From assembly GCA_001025035.1 (NCBI GenBank), contig LCZK01000005.1, forward strand, positions 1 through 64,000: DNA of 64,000 nt, read 5' to 3'. Origin of the DNA: Actinobacteria bacterium IMCC26207 (GTDB taxonomy: Bacteria; Actinomycetota; Acidimicrobiia; Acidimicrobiales; Microtrichaceae). The stretch's first letter is position 1. Each line of letters starts with the position of its first letter. The translations under genes were made by a program, and so were the position numbers. The notes beneath the pieces were generated by a model. The model had not been told where the DNA came from, ran no database searches, and saw only the letters and a program-made list of their open reading frames with translations. Shown here in pieces: positions 17,201 through 25,280 of this stretch.

Positions 17201-18148
17201 ATGACTGTCTACAACTCCGTGCTCGAGATGATTGGCAACACGCCGATTGTGGACTTGAGCCAACTCAGCCCCAATCCCAACGTGCGAATTTTGGGCAAGA
17301 TGGAAGGGCAGAACCCTGCAGGCTCGGTCAAAGACCGCATTGCGCTTTCGATGATTACCGAGGCCGAGGCCGAAGGGCGCATCACCCCCGGATGCACCAT
17401 CCTTGAGCCCTCTTCGGGCAACACCGGCATTGCAATGGCCATGATTTGCCGCATCAGGGGCTATCACCTCAAGATTGTTTTGCCGGGCAATGTGTCTATC
17501 GAACGCCGTCAACTGCTCGAAGTTTATGGGGCCGAGATCATCGACTCCCCAGGCGAAGAAGGCTCAAACGGTGCAGTCCGTAGGGCAATCGAATTAGCTG
17601 ACGAGCACCCCGACTGGGTGTTTTTGTATCAGTACGCAAACGAGGCAAACCCGCGGGCGCACTACAGAACAACCGGGCCAGAGATTCTGCGAGACGTTCC
17701 AGACATCACCCACTTTGTTGCTGGACTAGGCACGTCTGGAACGCTGATGGGAGTGGGTACCTTCTTAAAGGAGCACAATCCCGCGATAAAGATTCTGGCT
17801 GTTGAGCCTCCTACGGGTGAAAAAGTAGAGGGGCTTCGCTCGCTCGAAGATGGTTATATCCCACCCGTATTCGACAAGTGGGGCGGGTACGACCTGTTGG
17901 ACGGCAAGTCCATTGTGCGGCCACGTGAGTCACTCGAGTTCACTCGCAAGCTTGCTGACGCCGGAGTCTTCTCTGGCATTTCAGCCGGTGCAGCCCTGGC
18001 CGGCGCATGCAAGGTGGCTCAGAAAATTGAGTCGGGAGTCATTGTCTTTATTGTCTGCGATTATGGATGGAAGTACCTCTCGACCGGAGCTTGGACGCTC
18101 GACTTGGATGAGGCGACTGCAAACGCAGAGAAGGTCATCTACTTCTAA
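17201..18148 (+). CDS. cysM: Cysteine synthase, CysM type
   Basis: This is a PLP-dependent O-phosphoserine/O-acetylserine sulfhydrylase of 315 residues. Visible motifs are NPAGSVKDR with the PLP lysine (about residue 44), EPSSGNTG for phosphate or substrate binding, and GTSGTLMG. The region YANEANPRAHYRTTGPEI is typical of the mycobacterial CysM subgroup that uses O-phosphoserine and a thiocarboxylated carrier. The C-terminus is full length (LSTGAW ... KVIYF). The neighbouring JAMM gene supports the carrier-dependent pathway, although the carrier itself is missing locally. Confidence 0.92.
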   Translation: MTVYNSVLEMIGNTPIVDLSQLSPNPNVRILGKMEGQNPAGSVKDRIALSMITEAEAEGRITPGCTILEPSSGNTGIAMAMICRIRGYHLKIVLPGNVSIERRQLLEVYGAEIIDSPGEEGSNGAVRRAIELADEHPDWVFLYQYANEANPRAHYRTTGPEILRDVPDITHFVAGLGTSGTLMGVGTFLKEHNPAIKILAVEPPTGEKVEGLRSLEDGYIPPVFDKWGGYDLLDGKSIVRPRESLEFTRKLADAGVFSGISAGAALAGACKVAQKIESGVIVFIVCDYGWKYLSTGAWTLDLDEATANAEKVIYF

Positions 18149-18224
18149 TCCGGCCGACTCCTGCGAAGTACAATCCTTGCTCTGCTGACAAGCTTGATTG
18201 CAGCACCGAGACTGGACCTGACAC

Positions 18225-19082
18225 ATGGCGTCATCAACTCAGAGTTCCCAGACATCGCCACCAGTGTTTTGGATTGACGGCAAGATCTTGGACTCGGACT
18301 TGTTGAGCCAAGACACCGAAGCCCGCCTTGGGCTACTGCTTGGGATCTCGCCAGTTGTGTACATCAACGCCGACCCTGAACTGGCGCCAGATCGAGTGGC
18401 GCAAACGGTTCAGGCGCATGTTCAAGTCCTGAGCGAGGCGGCGCAGACCCTTGGGTATACGGGCTTTGACCCTGGCCTGGCAGTCTCACAAATCACTGCG
18501 GCGCTCCCGGGCCCTGCGCAGGACGGCCCTGCACAGGACGGCTCTGCACATGACGGCTCTGGGCAGCAGCCCTATCTGTCGGCTGCACTTATCCCCAGCG
18601 CCAACAGCCATAAGGCAGCCCCCCCGGCTGCAGACTGGTTTATGCACCTCGCTGGGTTCACGCCACCTCGGGTTCTTTCTCCGGATTCTCCGACTGGACT
18701 GCGAGTATCTCTGGCTTCGCATCGGCGCAATCAGAGCAGCCCTGCAGCCAGACTTCTGCTGTCTCAGGACACCGAATTGATAGCGGGCAGCGTTCAAAGT
18801 GAGCAGACTGACGCAACTCTGTGGCTAAATTTGGAAGGCAATGTTGCTTGCATCGACCAGCACAGTGTCTTTGTTCGGATGAGTAACGCAACGATCCTGA
18901 CGCCCCCGCTTCAAGACGGAGCCATTCACTCGGCGTGCAGAAGCGCGCAGATCGAATCAAGCGGAGCGCAAGAGCAGAGCCTGACACTCGCAGACTTACT
19001 CGGTGCGCAGTCCATTACTTGCTTGACCCCTTGGGGGCAGACTGTGCCGGTGTCTTCTCTGGCTGGTCGGGAATTTCTATGA
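18225..19082 (+). CDS. Class IV aminotransferase-like protein, probably catalytically degenerate
   Basis: The 285-residue sequence follows the layout of aminodeoxychorismate lyase / branched-chain aminotransferases: VFWIDGKILDSDLL, EARLGLLLG, LEGNVACIDQHSVFVRM and TPPLQDGAIHSACRSAQI (family: GNVxExxxxNxF, TPPLxxGxLxGxxR). The family's PLP-binding Lys, expected near PAARLLLSQDTEL (about residue 180), is not there, and the conserved Glu after GNV is replaced by Ala-Cys. A short tandem GPAQD repeat interrupts residues 96-113. It overlaps murL by four bases (ATGA), so it is translationally coupled to the peptidoglycan genes. A pseudoenzyme or partner role is inferred. Confidence 0.65.
   Translation: MASSTQSSQTSPPVFWIDGKILDSDLLSQDTEARLGLLLGISPVVYINADPELAPDRVAQTVQAHVQVLSEAAQTLGYTGFDPGLAVSQITAALPGPAQDGPAQDGSAHDGSGQQPYLSAALIPSANSHKAAPPAADWFMHLAGFTPPRVLSPDSPTGLRVSLASHRRNQSSPAARLLLSQDTELIAGSVQSEQTDATLWLNLEGNVACIDQHSVFVRMSNATILTPPLQDGAIHSACRSAQIESSGAQEQSLTLADLLGAQSITCLTPWGQTVPVSSLAGREFL
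18511..18555. repeat. Three 15-bp tandem repeats in a coding region
   Basis: Three units like GCCCTGCACAGGACG encode GPAQD-type pentapeptides inside the class IV aminotransferase homologue. Confidence 0.8.
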
Positions 19083-20416
19083 GCGAGCAGCAACCCTCAG
19101 GGCCCTTCATCATCAGCCACAGCAGTGTGGACGGACCTGTGGTCCGATTGCACTATGGGTTTGGCAGCACGCAGGAGTTCACCGAAGTCATTGAGTTTGA
19201 CCGCGACGTTCCACGAGAGGGGCAGGTGGGCTTTGAGGATTTCAGCCGGGCCGTACGAGTTCTGCTGCTGATTGCAGGCGTCTCGTACTACAAGTCGATT
19301 GCCCCAACTCGAATCGAAGCCCCTGCGCTCAATGCCGCCGAGCGGGCATTACTGCTTGCAATGTACGACGAGGGTCTGCGCGAGTTTGCCTATCGAAACA
19401 ATCTGCCCGTCCCGCTTCCAGTGGACTTAGTTGAACGCCCGGGCATCGCCCCCGTGCTGACAGTCGACTCACCGACGGTTCGAGACGGGGCGTTGATTCC
19501 GGTTGGCGGGGGCAAGGATTCGGCCCTCGTTGCTGATCTCGTACCCGACGGTGTGCTCATGGCGGTCAACCCAAAGGGTGCCCATCAACATCTGGCAGAG
19601 CACCTTGGGCGACCCTTGCTGAGCGTTCAGCGCACACTCGATCCACAGTTGCGAGAGCTTGTAGCGGCTGGTGCACTCAACGGGCACGTACCGGTGACGG
19701 CAATCAACTCTGCAATCGCCGTAGCGGTTGCCGTGCTGATCGACCGTCGCGACGTGCTGATGGGCTTGGAGCGTTCCGCTTCGGAGCCCAGCTTGGTGAT
19801 CCCCGCAGAGGCTGGCCTGCCAGAAATTGAAGTGAATCATCAGTACTCGAAATCGGCCGAGGCAGAGCAACTCCTGCGAGCAGTGTTCGACCCGATTGGG
19901 GTCCGCTACTTGTCGTTGCTGAGGCCCATGACGGAGCTTGCAATCGGCCGCAGTGTCGCCCAGCGTGGCCTGGCATCTGACATCGTTTCTTGCAATCGAG
20001 CGTTCACGCTTTGGAATGAAAACGAATCCAGTCGCACACAACGCTCATGCGGAGACTGTGCAAAGTGCCTGTTCACTGCCCTCATGCTTGCCCCATCTCT
20101 GAGCCCCGATCAGGTGCGAGCGCTGTTTGGTCGAGACCTACTTGATGAGCCAGATCATCTGGACCCTGTCCGAGAACTCTGGTCAGCAGAGAAACCGTTC
20201 GACTGTGTCGGGGAGCGACACGAGTCCGCAGCCGCAGTTGCGCTGCTAGCGGAGTTGCCGGAGTGGAAGTCTCAGCTCATTCCCAAGCAACTCCGAGCCG
20301 AGGCCGCTCAGGTGTTGGCCGAGGTTGGGGCTCTGCCAGCTCAGTTCTTACAGATCGACTCGGTAGAAGGTTTGCCGTCGGAGTACCAACAGATGATCGC
20401 CGGTTTAGAGCGCTAG
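19079..20416 (+). CDS. murL: UDP-MurNAc-L-Ala-L-Glu epimerase MurL
   Basis: MurL converts the terminal L-Glu of UDP-MurNAc-L-Ala-L-Glu to D-Glu, replacing glutamate racemase. Recognisable family signatures are the PP-loop-like IPVGGGKDSALVADL (about residues 139-153), VTAINSAIAVAVAVL, RSASEP, EVNHQYSKSAEAEQLL, LRPMTELAIGR and the zinc-like SCGDCAKCLF near residue 322. The start is at ATG 19079, overlapping the previous stop; an in-frame upstream reading lies inside that gene. The protein has 445 residues. A MurD-like ligase follows 89 bp downstream, the arrangement expected for the MurD2-MurL route. The assignment is by family memory; activity is inferred. Confidence 0.85.
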   Translation: MSEQQPSGPFIISHSSVDGPVVRLHYGFGSTQEFTEVIEFDRDVPREGQVGFEDFSRAVRVLLLIAGVSYYKSIAPTRIEAPALNAAERALLLAMYDEGLREFAYRNNLPVPLPVDLVERPGIAPVLTVDSPTVRDGALIPVGGGKDSALVADLVPDGVLMAVNPKGAHQHLAEHLGRPLLSVQRTLDPQLRELVAAGALNGHVPVTAINSAIAVAVAVLIDRRDVLMGLERSASEPSLVIPAEAGLPEIEVNHQYSKSAEAEQLLRAVFDPIGVRYLSLLRPMTELAIGRSVAQRGLASDIVSCNRAFTLWNENESSRTQRSCGDCAKCLFTALMLAPSLSPDQVRALFGRDLLDEPDHLDPVRELWSAEKPFDCVGERHESAAAVALLAELPEWKSQLIPKQLRAEAAQVLAEVGALPAQFLQIDSVEGLPSEYQQMIAGLER

Positions 20417-20505
20417 GTGGCATCGGGTTGCGAGGCGAATCTTGCGACCCGACTAGCAACGAGCGATTCGCGCATGACACACCAAGAAACGAATGGATTG
20501 AGCTC

Positions 20506-21870
20506 ATGAAACTTGATGATCTGACTCAGCAGCGAGTGGTTCTGCTCGGCATGGGCACCGATATGCAAGCAGCGCTCGGGGCGATTATGGCGGCACATCC
20601 CGCCGAGATTTATCTGGTGGACGAGGCCGCAAGTCAAGGCTCCGAGATGGGGTCGCGGGCGAGTGCTCACAGTGGATTGCAGAGCGAACTTCATGGCGGA
20701 TCGACCGTTCATCCAACTGCTGAGCAGTTGCCGCTGATCAGCATTGATGAGGCTGTCGAGACTGCCCAGGTTTTTGTGCGGTCCCCGGGGTTTCCCAAGT
20801 ATTTGCCGCAGCTTGTAAGCGCAATGGAACGCGGTGCACTGATGACTACTCCGCTCGACCTGTGGGTGGGTTCGCTTGATCCTTCGCAACGCGTTGTTGC
20901 CGTAACTGGAACCAAGGGAAAGACAACTACCACCGACTTGATCGGTCACTTTTCTACCGAGGCGGGACTCAGGGTTGGGCTAGCGGGCAACATAGGGATC
21001 CCAGTGTTTTCTTCGGCCTGGGATTCCGCTGCGCCGATTCTGGTACTAGAGATTTCTAGCTATCAGGCAGCCGACTTGCAGCATGTGCCCTCGATTGCAG
21101 TGCTGACTTCGCTCACCGAGGACCACCTGGACTTCCACGGGGGAGTGGAGCGCTATCACGCAGACAAGTTGCGAGTGCTGAGCAACAACGGCAGCGCTGC
21201 CAAGGTCATCATTGTCTCTGCTGACAGCCCAAAGGCCCTTGCTGCGGCTGCGCCGTTCGACCCCGTGGTTGTGGTCCCGCCGCACAGCGCCGCAGCCCTG
21301 CCGCAACAGCGAGTTCAGAATGCTGCATTGGCCGCAGAAGTCGTGTTCCAACTTGGCGGTGGTCGCATGACCGAGCAGCAGATACTTGCCGGTGCGGCGC
21401 GCTCCATGCCCGGTCGTCTTGATGAATGCCCTGGCCCGAGCGCCGATAGTTCCGCTGCGGCAATCAAATTTGTAGATGACGCGCTCGCATCGAATCCATC
21501 AGCCACGGCCGCTGGCCTGGCCTGGGCCCGCCAGCTAGGGGTTCCGACGGTGTTGATTCTCGGTGGGACTGAACGCGGTGTGGCAGCAAGCCCGCTGGCT
21601 GAAGAGGCAGCGCAGTGGGCGCCTGGGCAGTTGCTCACGGTCACCGTTCCAGAGAATGGCGCATCACTAGCTGATCGCTCTGGACTTGAGGTAACTGCAT
21701 CAGCCACCAGTGTGGAAGAGGCAGTACAGATTGGTGTGGTTGCCCTGCTCGCTCAGGACTCGGCCGGCGGAATTCTGCTCTTCTCGCCCGCAGCACCAAC
21801 TCCTCGCGACGCTGGAAATTGGCAGGATCGATCGGCAAGCTTTCGCAAGGCAGTGCTCGAACTCAGTTAG
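20506..21870 (+). CDS. murD2: Mur ligase, probably MurD2 (UDP-MurNAc-L-Ala--L-Glu ligase)
   Basis: This is a 454-residue Mur ligase: an N-terminal UDP-binding Rossmann domain (VVLLGMGTDMQAAL), the ATP-binding loop VVAVTGTKGKTTTTDL (about residues 130-145), ISSYQAADL, LTEDHLDFHG, and a C-terminal domain with TVLILGGTERG. MurD normally has TGTNGKT; here Asn is Lys. Next to MurL, the logical function is adding L-Glu (not D-Glu) to UDP-MurNAc-L-Ala. ATG 20506 is used because upstream in-frame codons overlap murL. A general MurD is the alternative if a separate D-Glu source exists. Confidence 0.8.
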   Translation: MKLDDLTQQRVVLLGMGTDMQAALGAIMAAHPAEIYLVDEAASQGSEMGSRASAHSGLQSELHGGSTVHPTAEQLPLISIDEAVETAQVFVRSPGFPKYLPQLVSAMERGALMTTPLDLWVGSLDPSQRVVAVTGTKGKTTTTDLIGHFSTEAGLRVGLAGNIGIPVFSSAWDSAAPILVLEISSYQAADLQHVPSIAVLTSLTEDHLDFHGGVERYHADKLRVLSNNGSAAKVIIVSADSPKALAAAAPFDPVVVVPPHSAAALPQQRVQNAALAAEVVFQLGGGRMTEQQILAGAARSMPGRLDECPGPSADSSAAAIKFVDDALASNPSATAAGLAWARQLGVPTVLILGGTERGVAASPLAEEAAQWAPGQLLTVTVPENGASLADRSGLEVTASATSVEEAVQIGVVALLAQDSAGGILLFSPAAPTPRDAGNWQDRSASFRKAVLELS

Positions 21871-21912
21871 AGTCTGCCGGCAGTTCCCCACAGAACTAGA
21901 AACGAGATTCCC

Positions 21913-22650
21913 TTGAGACCAGATGGCCGCGCACTAGACGAACTCCGCCCGCATAGCTTTGAGCGGGACTTCACCGCCTATGCACAAGGTTCGGTACTCG
22001 TCACCTTTGGCGAGACCAAAGTGCTGTGTACAGCAATGTTGGACGAGGACGTACCCCGATGGATGCGTAACAGCGGCAAGGGGTGGGTGACTGCGGAGTA
22101 CTCGATGCTGCCCGGAGCCTCACCCGAGCGAATCCGCCGTGAGACAAAGGGGCCGAAAGGTCGCACCCAAGAAATTCAGCGTTTGATCGGCCGAGCCCTG
22201 CGGTCAGTGGTTGACATGAAGGCCCTTGGCGAGCGGCAGATTCTGCTTGACTGCGACGTCCTGCAGGCTGATGGTGGAACTCGCACCGCAGCAATTTCTG
22301 GTGCGTATCTTGCTCTGCACGATTGCATGACCCGCATGGTGCAGGCCGGCATGCTCAACTCAGTGCCGCTCATTGATGAACTCGCAGCGATCTCAGTCGG
22401 GATTGTCGGCGGGGAAGCATGTTTAGATCTTCCCTATGTCGAGGATTCCACAGCCGAGACCGATATGAACGTGGTGATGACGGGCAAGGGCTTGTTTGTC
22501 GAGGTCCAAGGAACAGCCGAAGGTGCGCCCTTTAGCCGTGACGAGTTGGATTCGCTGCTCGGGCTTGCCGAGGGTGGGATTCGCCAAATTCACAATCTTC
22601 AGCGTGAGTACATCTCTGTGCCGCCATCGCCTCGTAATTTCGGCCGCTGA
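21913..22650 (+). CDS. rph: Ribonuclease PH
   Basis: A phosphorolytic 3'-5' exoribonuclease that trims tRNA precursors. It has 245 residues starting with TTG, followed by the canonical [12 protein letters not shown]. Other family motifs are [49 protein letters not shown] and [13 protein letters not shown]. The length is normal. It is followed 14 bp later by rdgB, a pairing conserved in many actinobacteria, so the two are probably co-transcribed with the upstream mur genes. Confidence 0.96.
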   Translation: MRPDGRALDELRPHSFERDFTAYAQGSVLVTFGETKVLCTAMLDEDVPRWMRNSGKGWVTAEYSMLPGASPERIRRETKGPKGRTQEIQRLIGRALRSVVDMKALGERQILLDCDVLQADGGTRTAAISGAYLALHDCMTRMVQAGMLNSVPLIDELAAISVGIVGGEACLDLPYVEDSTAETDMNVVMTGKGLFVEVQGTAEGAPFSRDELDSLLGLAEGGIRQIHNLQREYISVPPSPRNFGR

Positions 22651-22664
22651 CGGGCGAGTAGCTA

Positions 22665-23312
22665 GTGCTGGCTCACAGCGTGCCGAGCAGGTTGGTGTTG
22701 GCCTCGGCGAATCCAAAGAAGGTTGCAGAGCTTTCGGCAACGTTCTTGGGTCTTGGCATCACTGCACCGGACGGGTCACCTGTTGAGTTGTTGCCGCGCC
22801 CCGAATCAGTTGCAGATGTGATCGAGGATGCCGACAGCTTTGTAGGCAACGCCCGACTCAAGGCGACGGCACTAGCTCTAGCAACTGCTGAGGTTGCCAT
22901 TGCTGATGACTCAGGCTTAACGGTCGACGCGCTCGATGGCGCACCGGGGGTTTACTCAGCTCGCTATGCGGGGGAAGGCGCCAGCGACGATGCCAACTTG
23001 CAGAAGTTGCTGAGCGAGTTAGATCGGCTTGCTGACCTGGCAGATCCTGCACACCCAGTCAGTCGGGCTGCGCAGTTTCGCTGTGCGATTGTGCTGCGCT
23101 GGCCCGATGGTTTTGAGCTCTGTGCTCTGGGTTCGGTTGCTGGCCGAATCTGCGAGCAGCCGGCGGGGTCGGCAGGCTTTGGCTACGACCCAGTGTTTGT
23201 TCCGGACCTTGGCGATGGCCGGACCTTTGCTCAGATGTCGCCAGAGGAGAAGCAGTCGATCTCGCATCGCGGCGAGGCCCTGCGAAACCTTGCAGCGCAG
23301 TTGGCGCGCTGA
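22665..23312 (+). CDS. rdgB: XTP/dITP diphosphatase (RdgB/HAM1)
   Basis: A house-cleaning nucleotidase that hydrolyses non-canonical purine triphosphates (ITP, XTP). It has 215 residues with a GTG start. Motifs include LVLASANPKKVAEL for nucleotide binding, ATAEVAIADDSGLTVDALDGAPGV (shown in part as ADDSGLTVDALDGAPG), GSAGFGYDPVF and MSPEEKQSISHRGEAL. It is paired with rph upstream. A short palindrome between this gene and the convergent glycosylase gene may stop both transcripts. Confidence 0.96.
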   Translation: MLAHSVPSRLVLASANPKKVAELSATFLGLGITAPDGSPVELLPRPESVADVIEDADSFVGNARLKATALALATAEVAIADDSGLTVDALDGAPGVYSARYAGEGASDDANLQKLLSELDRLADLADPAHPVSRAAQFRCAIVLRWPDGFELCALGSVAGRICEQPAGSAGFGYDPVFVPDLGDGRTFAQMSPEEKQSISHRGEALRNLAAQLAR

Positions 23313-23333
23313 GGACCTGGTCGCCCCGGTGTC

Positions 23334-23355
23334 GCGTCTGGAGCGCTCTAGACGC
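23334..23355. repeat. 22-bp palindrome, arms of the 51-bp repeat family
   Basis: The perfect-looking inverted sequence GCGTCTGGAGC/GCTCTAGACGC equals the two arms of the 51-bp repeat with the centre missing. It lies between the convergent genes rdgB and the Nei-type glycosylase, where it could act as a bidirectional terminator. Confidence 0.75.
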
Positions 23356-23357
23356 GT

Positions 23358-24149
23358 TTATGCGGGCTGACAGCTTGGGCAGAACCAGATCGGCCTTCCG
23401 CCAATCTTGAGTACCTCGATGTTCGAACCGCACCGCTTACAGGTCTTTCGGTGGTAGGCGTACAGGCGATCCTCGGACTTCATGCGTGATCGAGTAGCGC
23501 CGATCTCTGCCGGGTCGGTTGTGACAATGCGACCCATACGCTCGCCGATACGCAACAGGCGCACGGTCTCACTCCACAGCAGAGCGAACTCACTCTCGGT
23601 CACGCTGTTCGATTGCCGTGCCGGGTGAATCCCGCACAGAAAGAGCAGTTCCGCCCGGTAGACATTTCCGATTCCTGCGATGACTGATTGGTCAAGCACT
23701 AGAGCACCAACCGCACGCTTTGAATGTGAGAACTTGGCTTGAGCCGCCGGGACATCGGCGTCGGAGCGCAGCGGATCTGCCCCAAGCCGGGCGACAATTT
23801 GCTCTTGCTCGCTTGGGCTCATGAGTTCACAACGAGTCGGGCCCGAAAGATCCCAAGCAATGGCTTCGTTCTGCAGGCGCAGTCGGACCTGCCCAACGGG
23901 GTCGGGGATCGGAGCCTTTCGAGATCGAAATTTGCCGATCAGACCAAGGTGCACGTGTAGGACATCACCCGAGTCAAACTCGCAGAACAAGTACTTTCCC
24001 CAAGCCTGTGCGCTCAGCAGAGTGAGTTCATCGAGACGCTCGGCACCCTCTGCGAAACGCCCCTGTGGCGAGGATGCCTGAACGGGGTTCCCTGCGAGTG
24101 AAGCGTTGAGTAGCCGAGCGAGCCGGTGAATGGTGTGACCCTCAGGCAT
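23358..24149 (-). CDS. Endonuclease VIII-like DNA glycosylase (Fpg/Nei family)
   Basis: A base-excision repair glycosylase/AP lyase. The protein starts MPEGHTIHRLA with catalytic Pro2-Glu3; the six codons upstream of ATG 24149 are excluded because the mature N-terminus must be Pro. LHVHLGLIGKF, SVIAGIGNVYRAELLF and a C-terminal zinc finger (CKRCGSN ... WFCPSCQ) complete the family pattern. The MPEGHT start and KTCKRCG finger resemble the actinobacterial Nei2 branch rather than MutM. It has 263 residues. Confidence 0.92.
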   Translation of the reverse strand: MPEGHTIHRLARLLNASLAGNPVQASSPQGRFAEGAERLDELTLLSAQAWGKYLFCEFDSGDVLHVHLGLIGKFRSRKAPIPDPVGQVRLRLQNEAIAWDLSGPTRCELMSPSEQEQIVARLGADPLRSDADVPAAQAKFSHSKRAVGALVLDQSVIAGIGNVYRAELLFLCGIHPARQSNSVTESEFALLWSETVRLLRIGERMGRIVTTDPAEIGATRSRMKSEDRLYAYHRKTCKRCGSNIEVLKIGGRPIWFCPSCQPA

Positions 24150-24215
24150 CTGATCAGTCTGCCGCAAGCCCAGCTCACAACCCGCTCAGCACAGCCGGGC
24201 TTCTCGGAGTGCGAG

Positions 24216-25085
24216 TTAGTGGAAGACCACGGTGCGATTGCCATAGGGCAGGACCCGGTGGTCGAGGTGCGCCTCAAGTGCTCGCGCTAGGACGACGACC
24301 TCTAGGTCTCGACCTTTGCGAGTCAGTTCGGTAACGCCGTCTCGGTGGCTAACCGGCGCCACATCCTGAGCAATGATCGGCCCTTTATCAAGGTCGGCGG
24401 TCACAAAGTGCGCGGTGGCACCGATCACTTTGACTCCTCGCTCGAGAGCCTGACGGTAGGGGTTTGCTCCCACGAAAGCTGGCAGGAACGAGTGATGAAT
24501 GTTGATGATGCGGTTTGGCCATTGCTCCACAAACTCGGGTGACAGGACACGCATGTAGCGAGCAAGAACAACCTGTTCGATGCTCTTGGACTTGAGAAGG
24601 TCTTGCATTTGCTGGTCTTGTTCGGCTGGCGAATCCCCAACTGGTAGCTCATAAAACGGCACTCCAAAAAACTCGCATAGCTCCCGATGGTCTGGGTGAT
24701 TTGAAGCCACGAGCACAAGCTCGGCTGCGAGCTCGCCCATATGCCAGCGCGAGAGCAGGTCGATCAGGCAATGGGGGGCCTTTGAGGCCAGTACTGCCAG
24801 ACGAGGGAGCTCAGCAGAGCACCGAATGAGCACGTCCATGTTGAACTGATCTGCAATGGGTTGGAATGCCTCGGCCAAATCCTGCCGCTGCACAGCAAAC
24901 CCGGTGAGCTCGAACTCAACGCGTTGGAAAAAGAGACCCGGTTGATCTGCCCCAGCTTGACTCAGGTCAGTGTGTTGTTCCGCGTGGATGATGTTGCCGC
25001 CGTTACGCCAGACGAAATCGGCTACCGAGGCCACCACCCCAGGCTGGTCCGGGCAAGAAAGAAGAAGAACTGCTGTTGGTCCCAT
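24216..25085 (-). CDS. purU: Formyltetrahydrofolate deformylase
   Basis: It hydrolyses 10-formyl-THF to formate and THF, balancing one-carbon pools for purine synthesis. An N-terminal ACT domain (VLLLSCPDQPGVVASVADF, residues 5-85) is followed by a formyltransferase fold with NIHHSFLPAFVGANPYRQA, GVKVIGATAHFVT and DLDKGPIIAQDV. ATG 25085 is used: 43 further in-frame codons upstream merely translate the 15-bp repeat array. It has 289 residues, the normal length. The gene is divergent from the amidohydrolase at 25281, with the repeats between them. Confidence 0.94.
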   Translation of the reverse strand: MGPTAVLLLSCPDQPGVVASVADFVWRNGGNIIHAEQHTDLSQAGADQPGLFFQRVEFELTGFAVQRQDLAEAFQPIADQFNMDVLIRCSAELPRLAVLASKAPHCLIDLLSRWHMGELAAELVLVASNHPDHRELCEFFGVPFYELPVGDSPAEQDQQMQDLLKSKSIEQVVLARYMRVLSPEFVEQWPNRIINIHHSFLPAFVGANPYRQALERGVKVIGATAHFVTADLDKGPIIAQDVAPVSHRDGVTELTRKGRDLEVVVLARALEAHLDHRVLPYGNRTVVFH

Positions 25086-25095
25086 TCCATCTAAC

Positions 25096-25215
25096 AATAC
25101 TGACTGCAACAGGATTGACTGAAGCAGTGCTGATCCCAACAGTGCTGACCCAAACTGTGCTGACCCAAACTGTGCTGACCCAAACTGTGCTGACCCCAAC
25201 TGTGCTGACTGCAAT
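25096..25215. repeat. Eight 15-bp tandem repeats between divergent genes
   Basis: Eight units of 15 bp, consensus TGTGCTGACCCAAAC, fill the region between purU and the amidohydrolase gene. The central four are nearly identical and the outer ones have decayed. On the minus strand the frame stays open and would encode GSAQF-like pentapeptides. The array must overlap the purU promoter. Confidence 0.9.
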
Positions 25216-25280
25216 ACTGTTTCATTAGGGAGTCTCTGTTGGCGCCGCTCACTGATTCATACAGACAAGGGGATGCGGAC

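Noticed and set aside
25086-25214. N-terminal extension of PurU into the repeat array
   Set aside because: It only translates the 15-bp repeats; family alignment begins at ATG 25085.
25096-25215. Possible CRISPR array
   Set aside because: The 15-bp units are contiguous with no unique spacers; it is a minisatellite.
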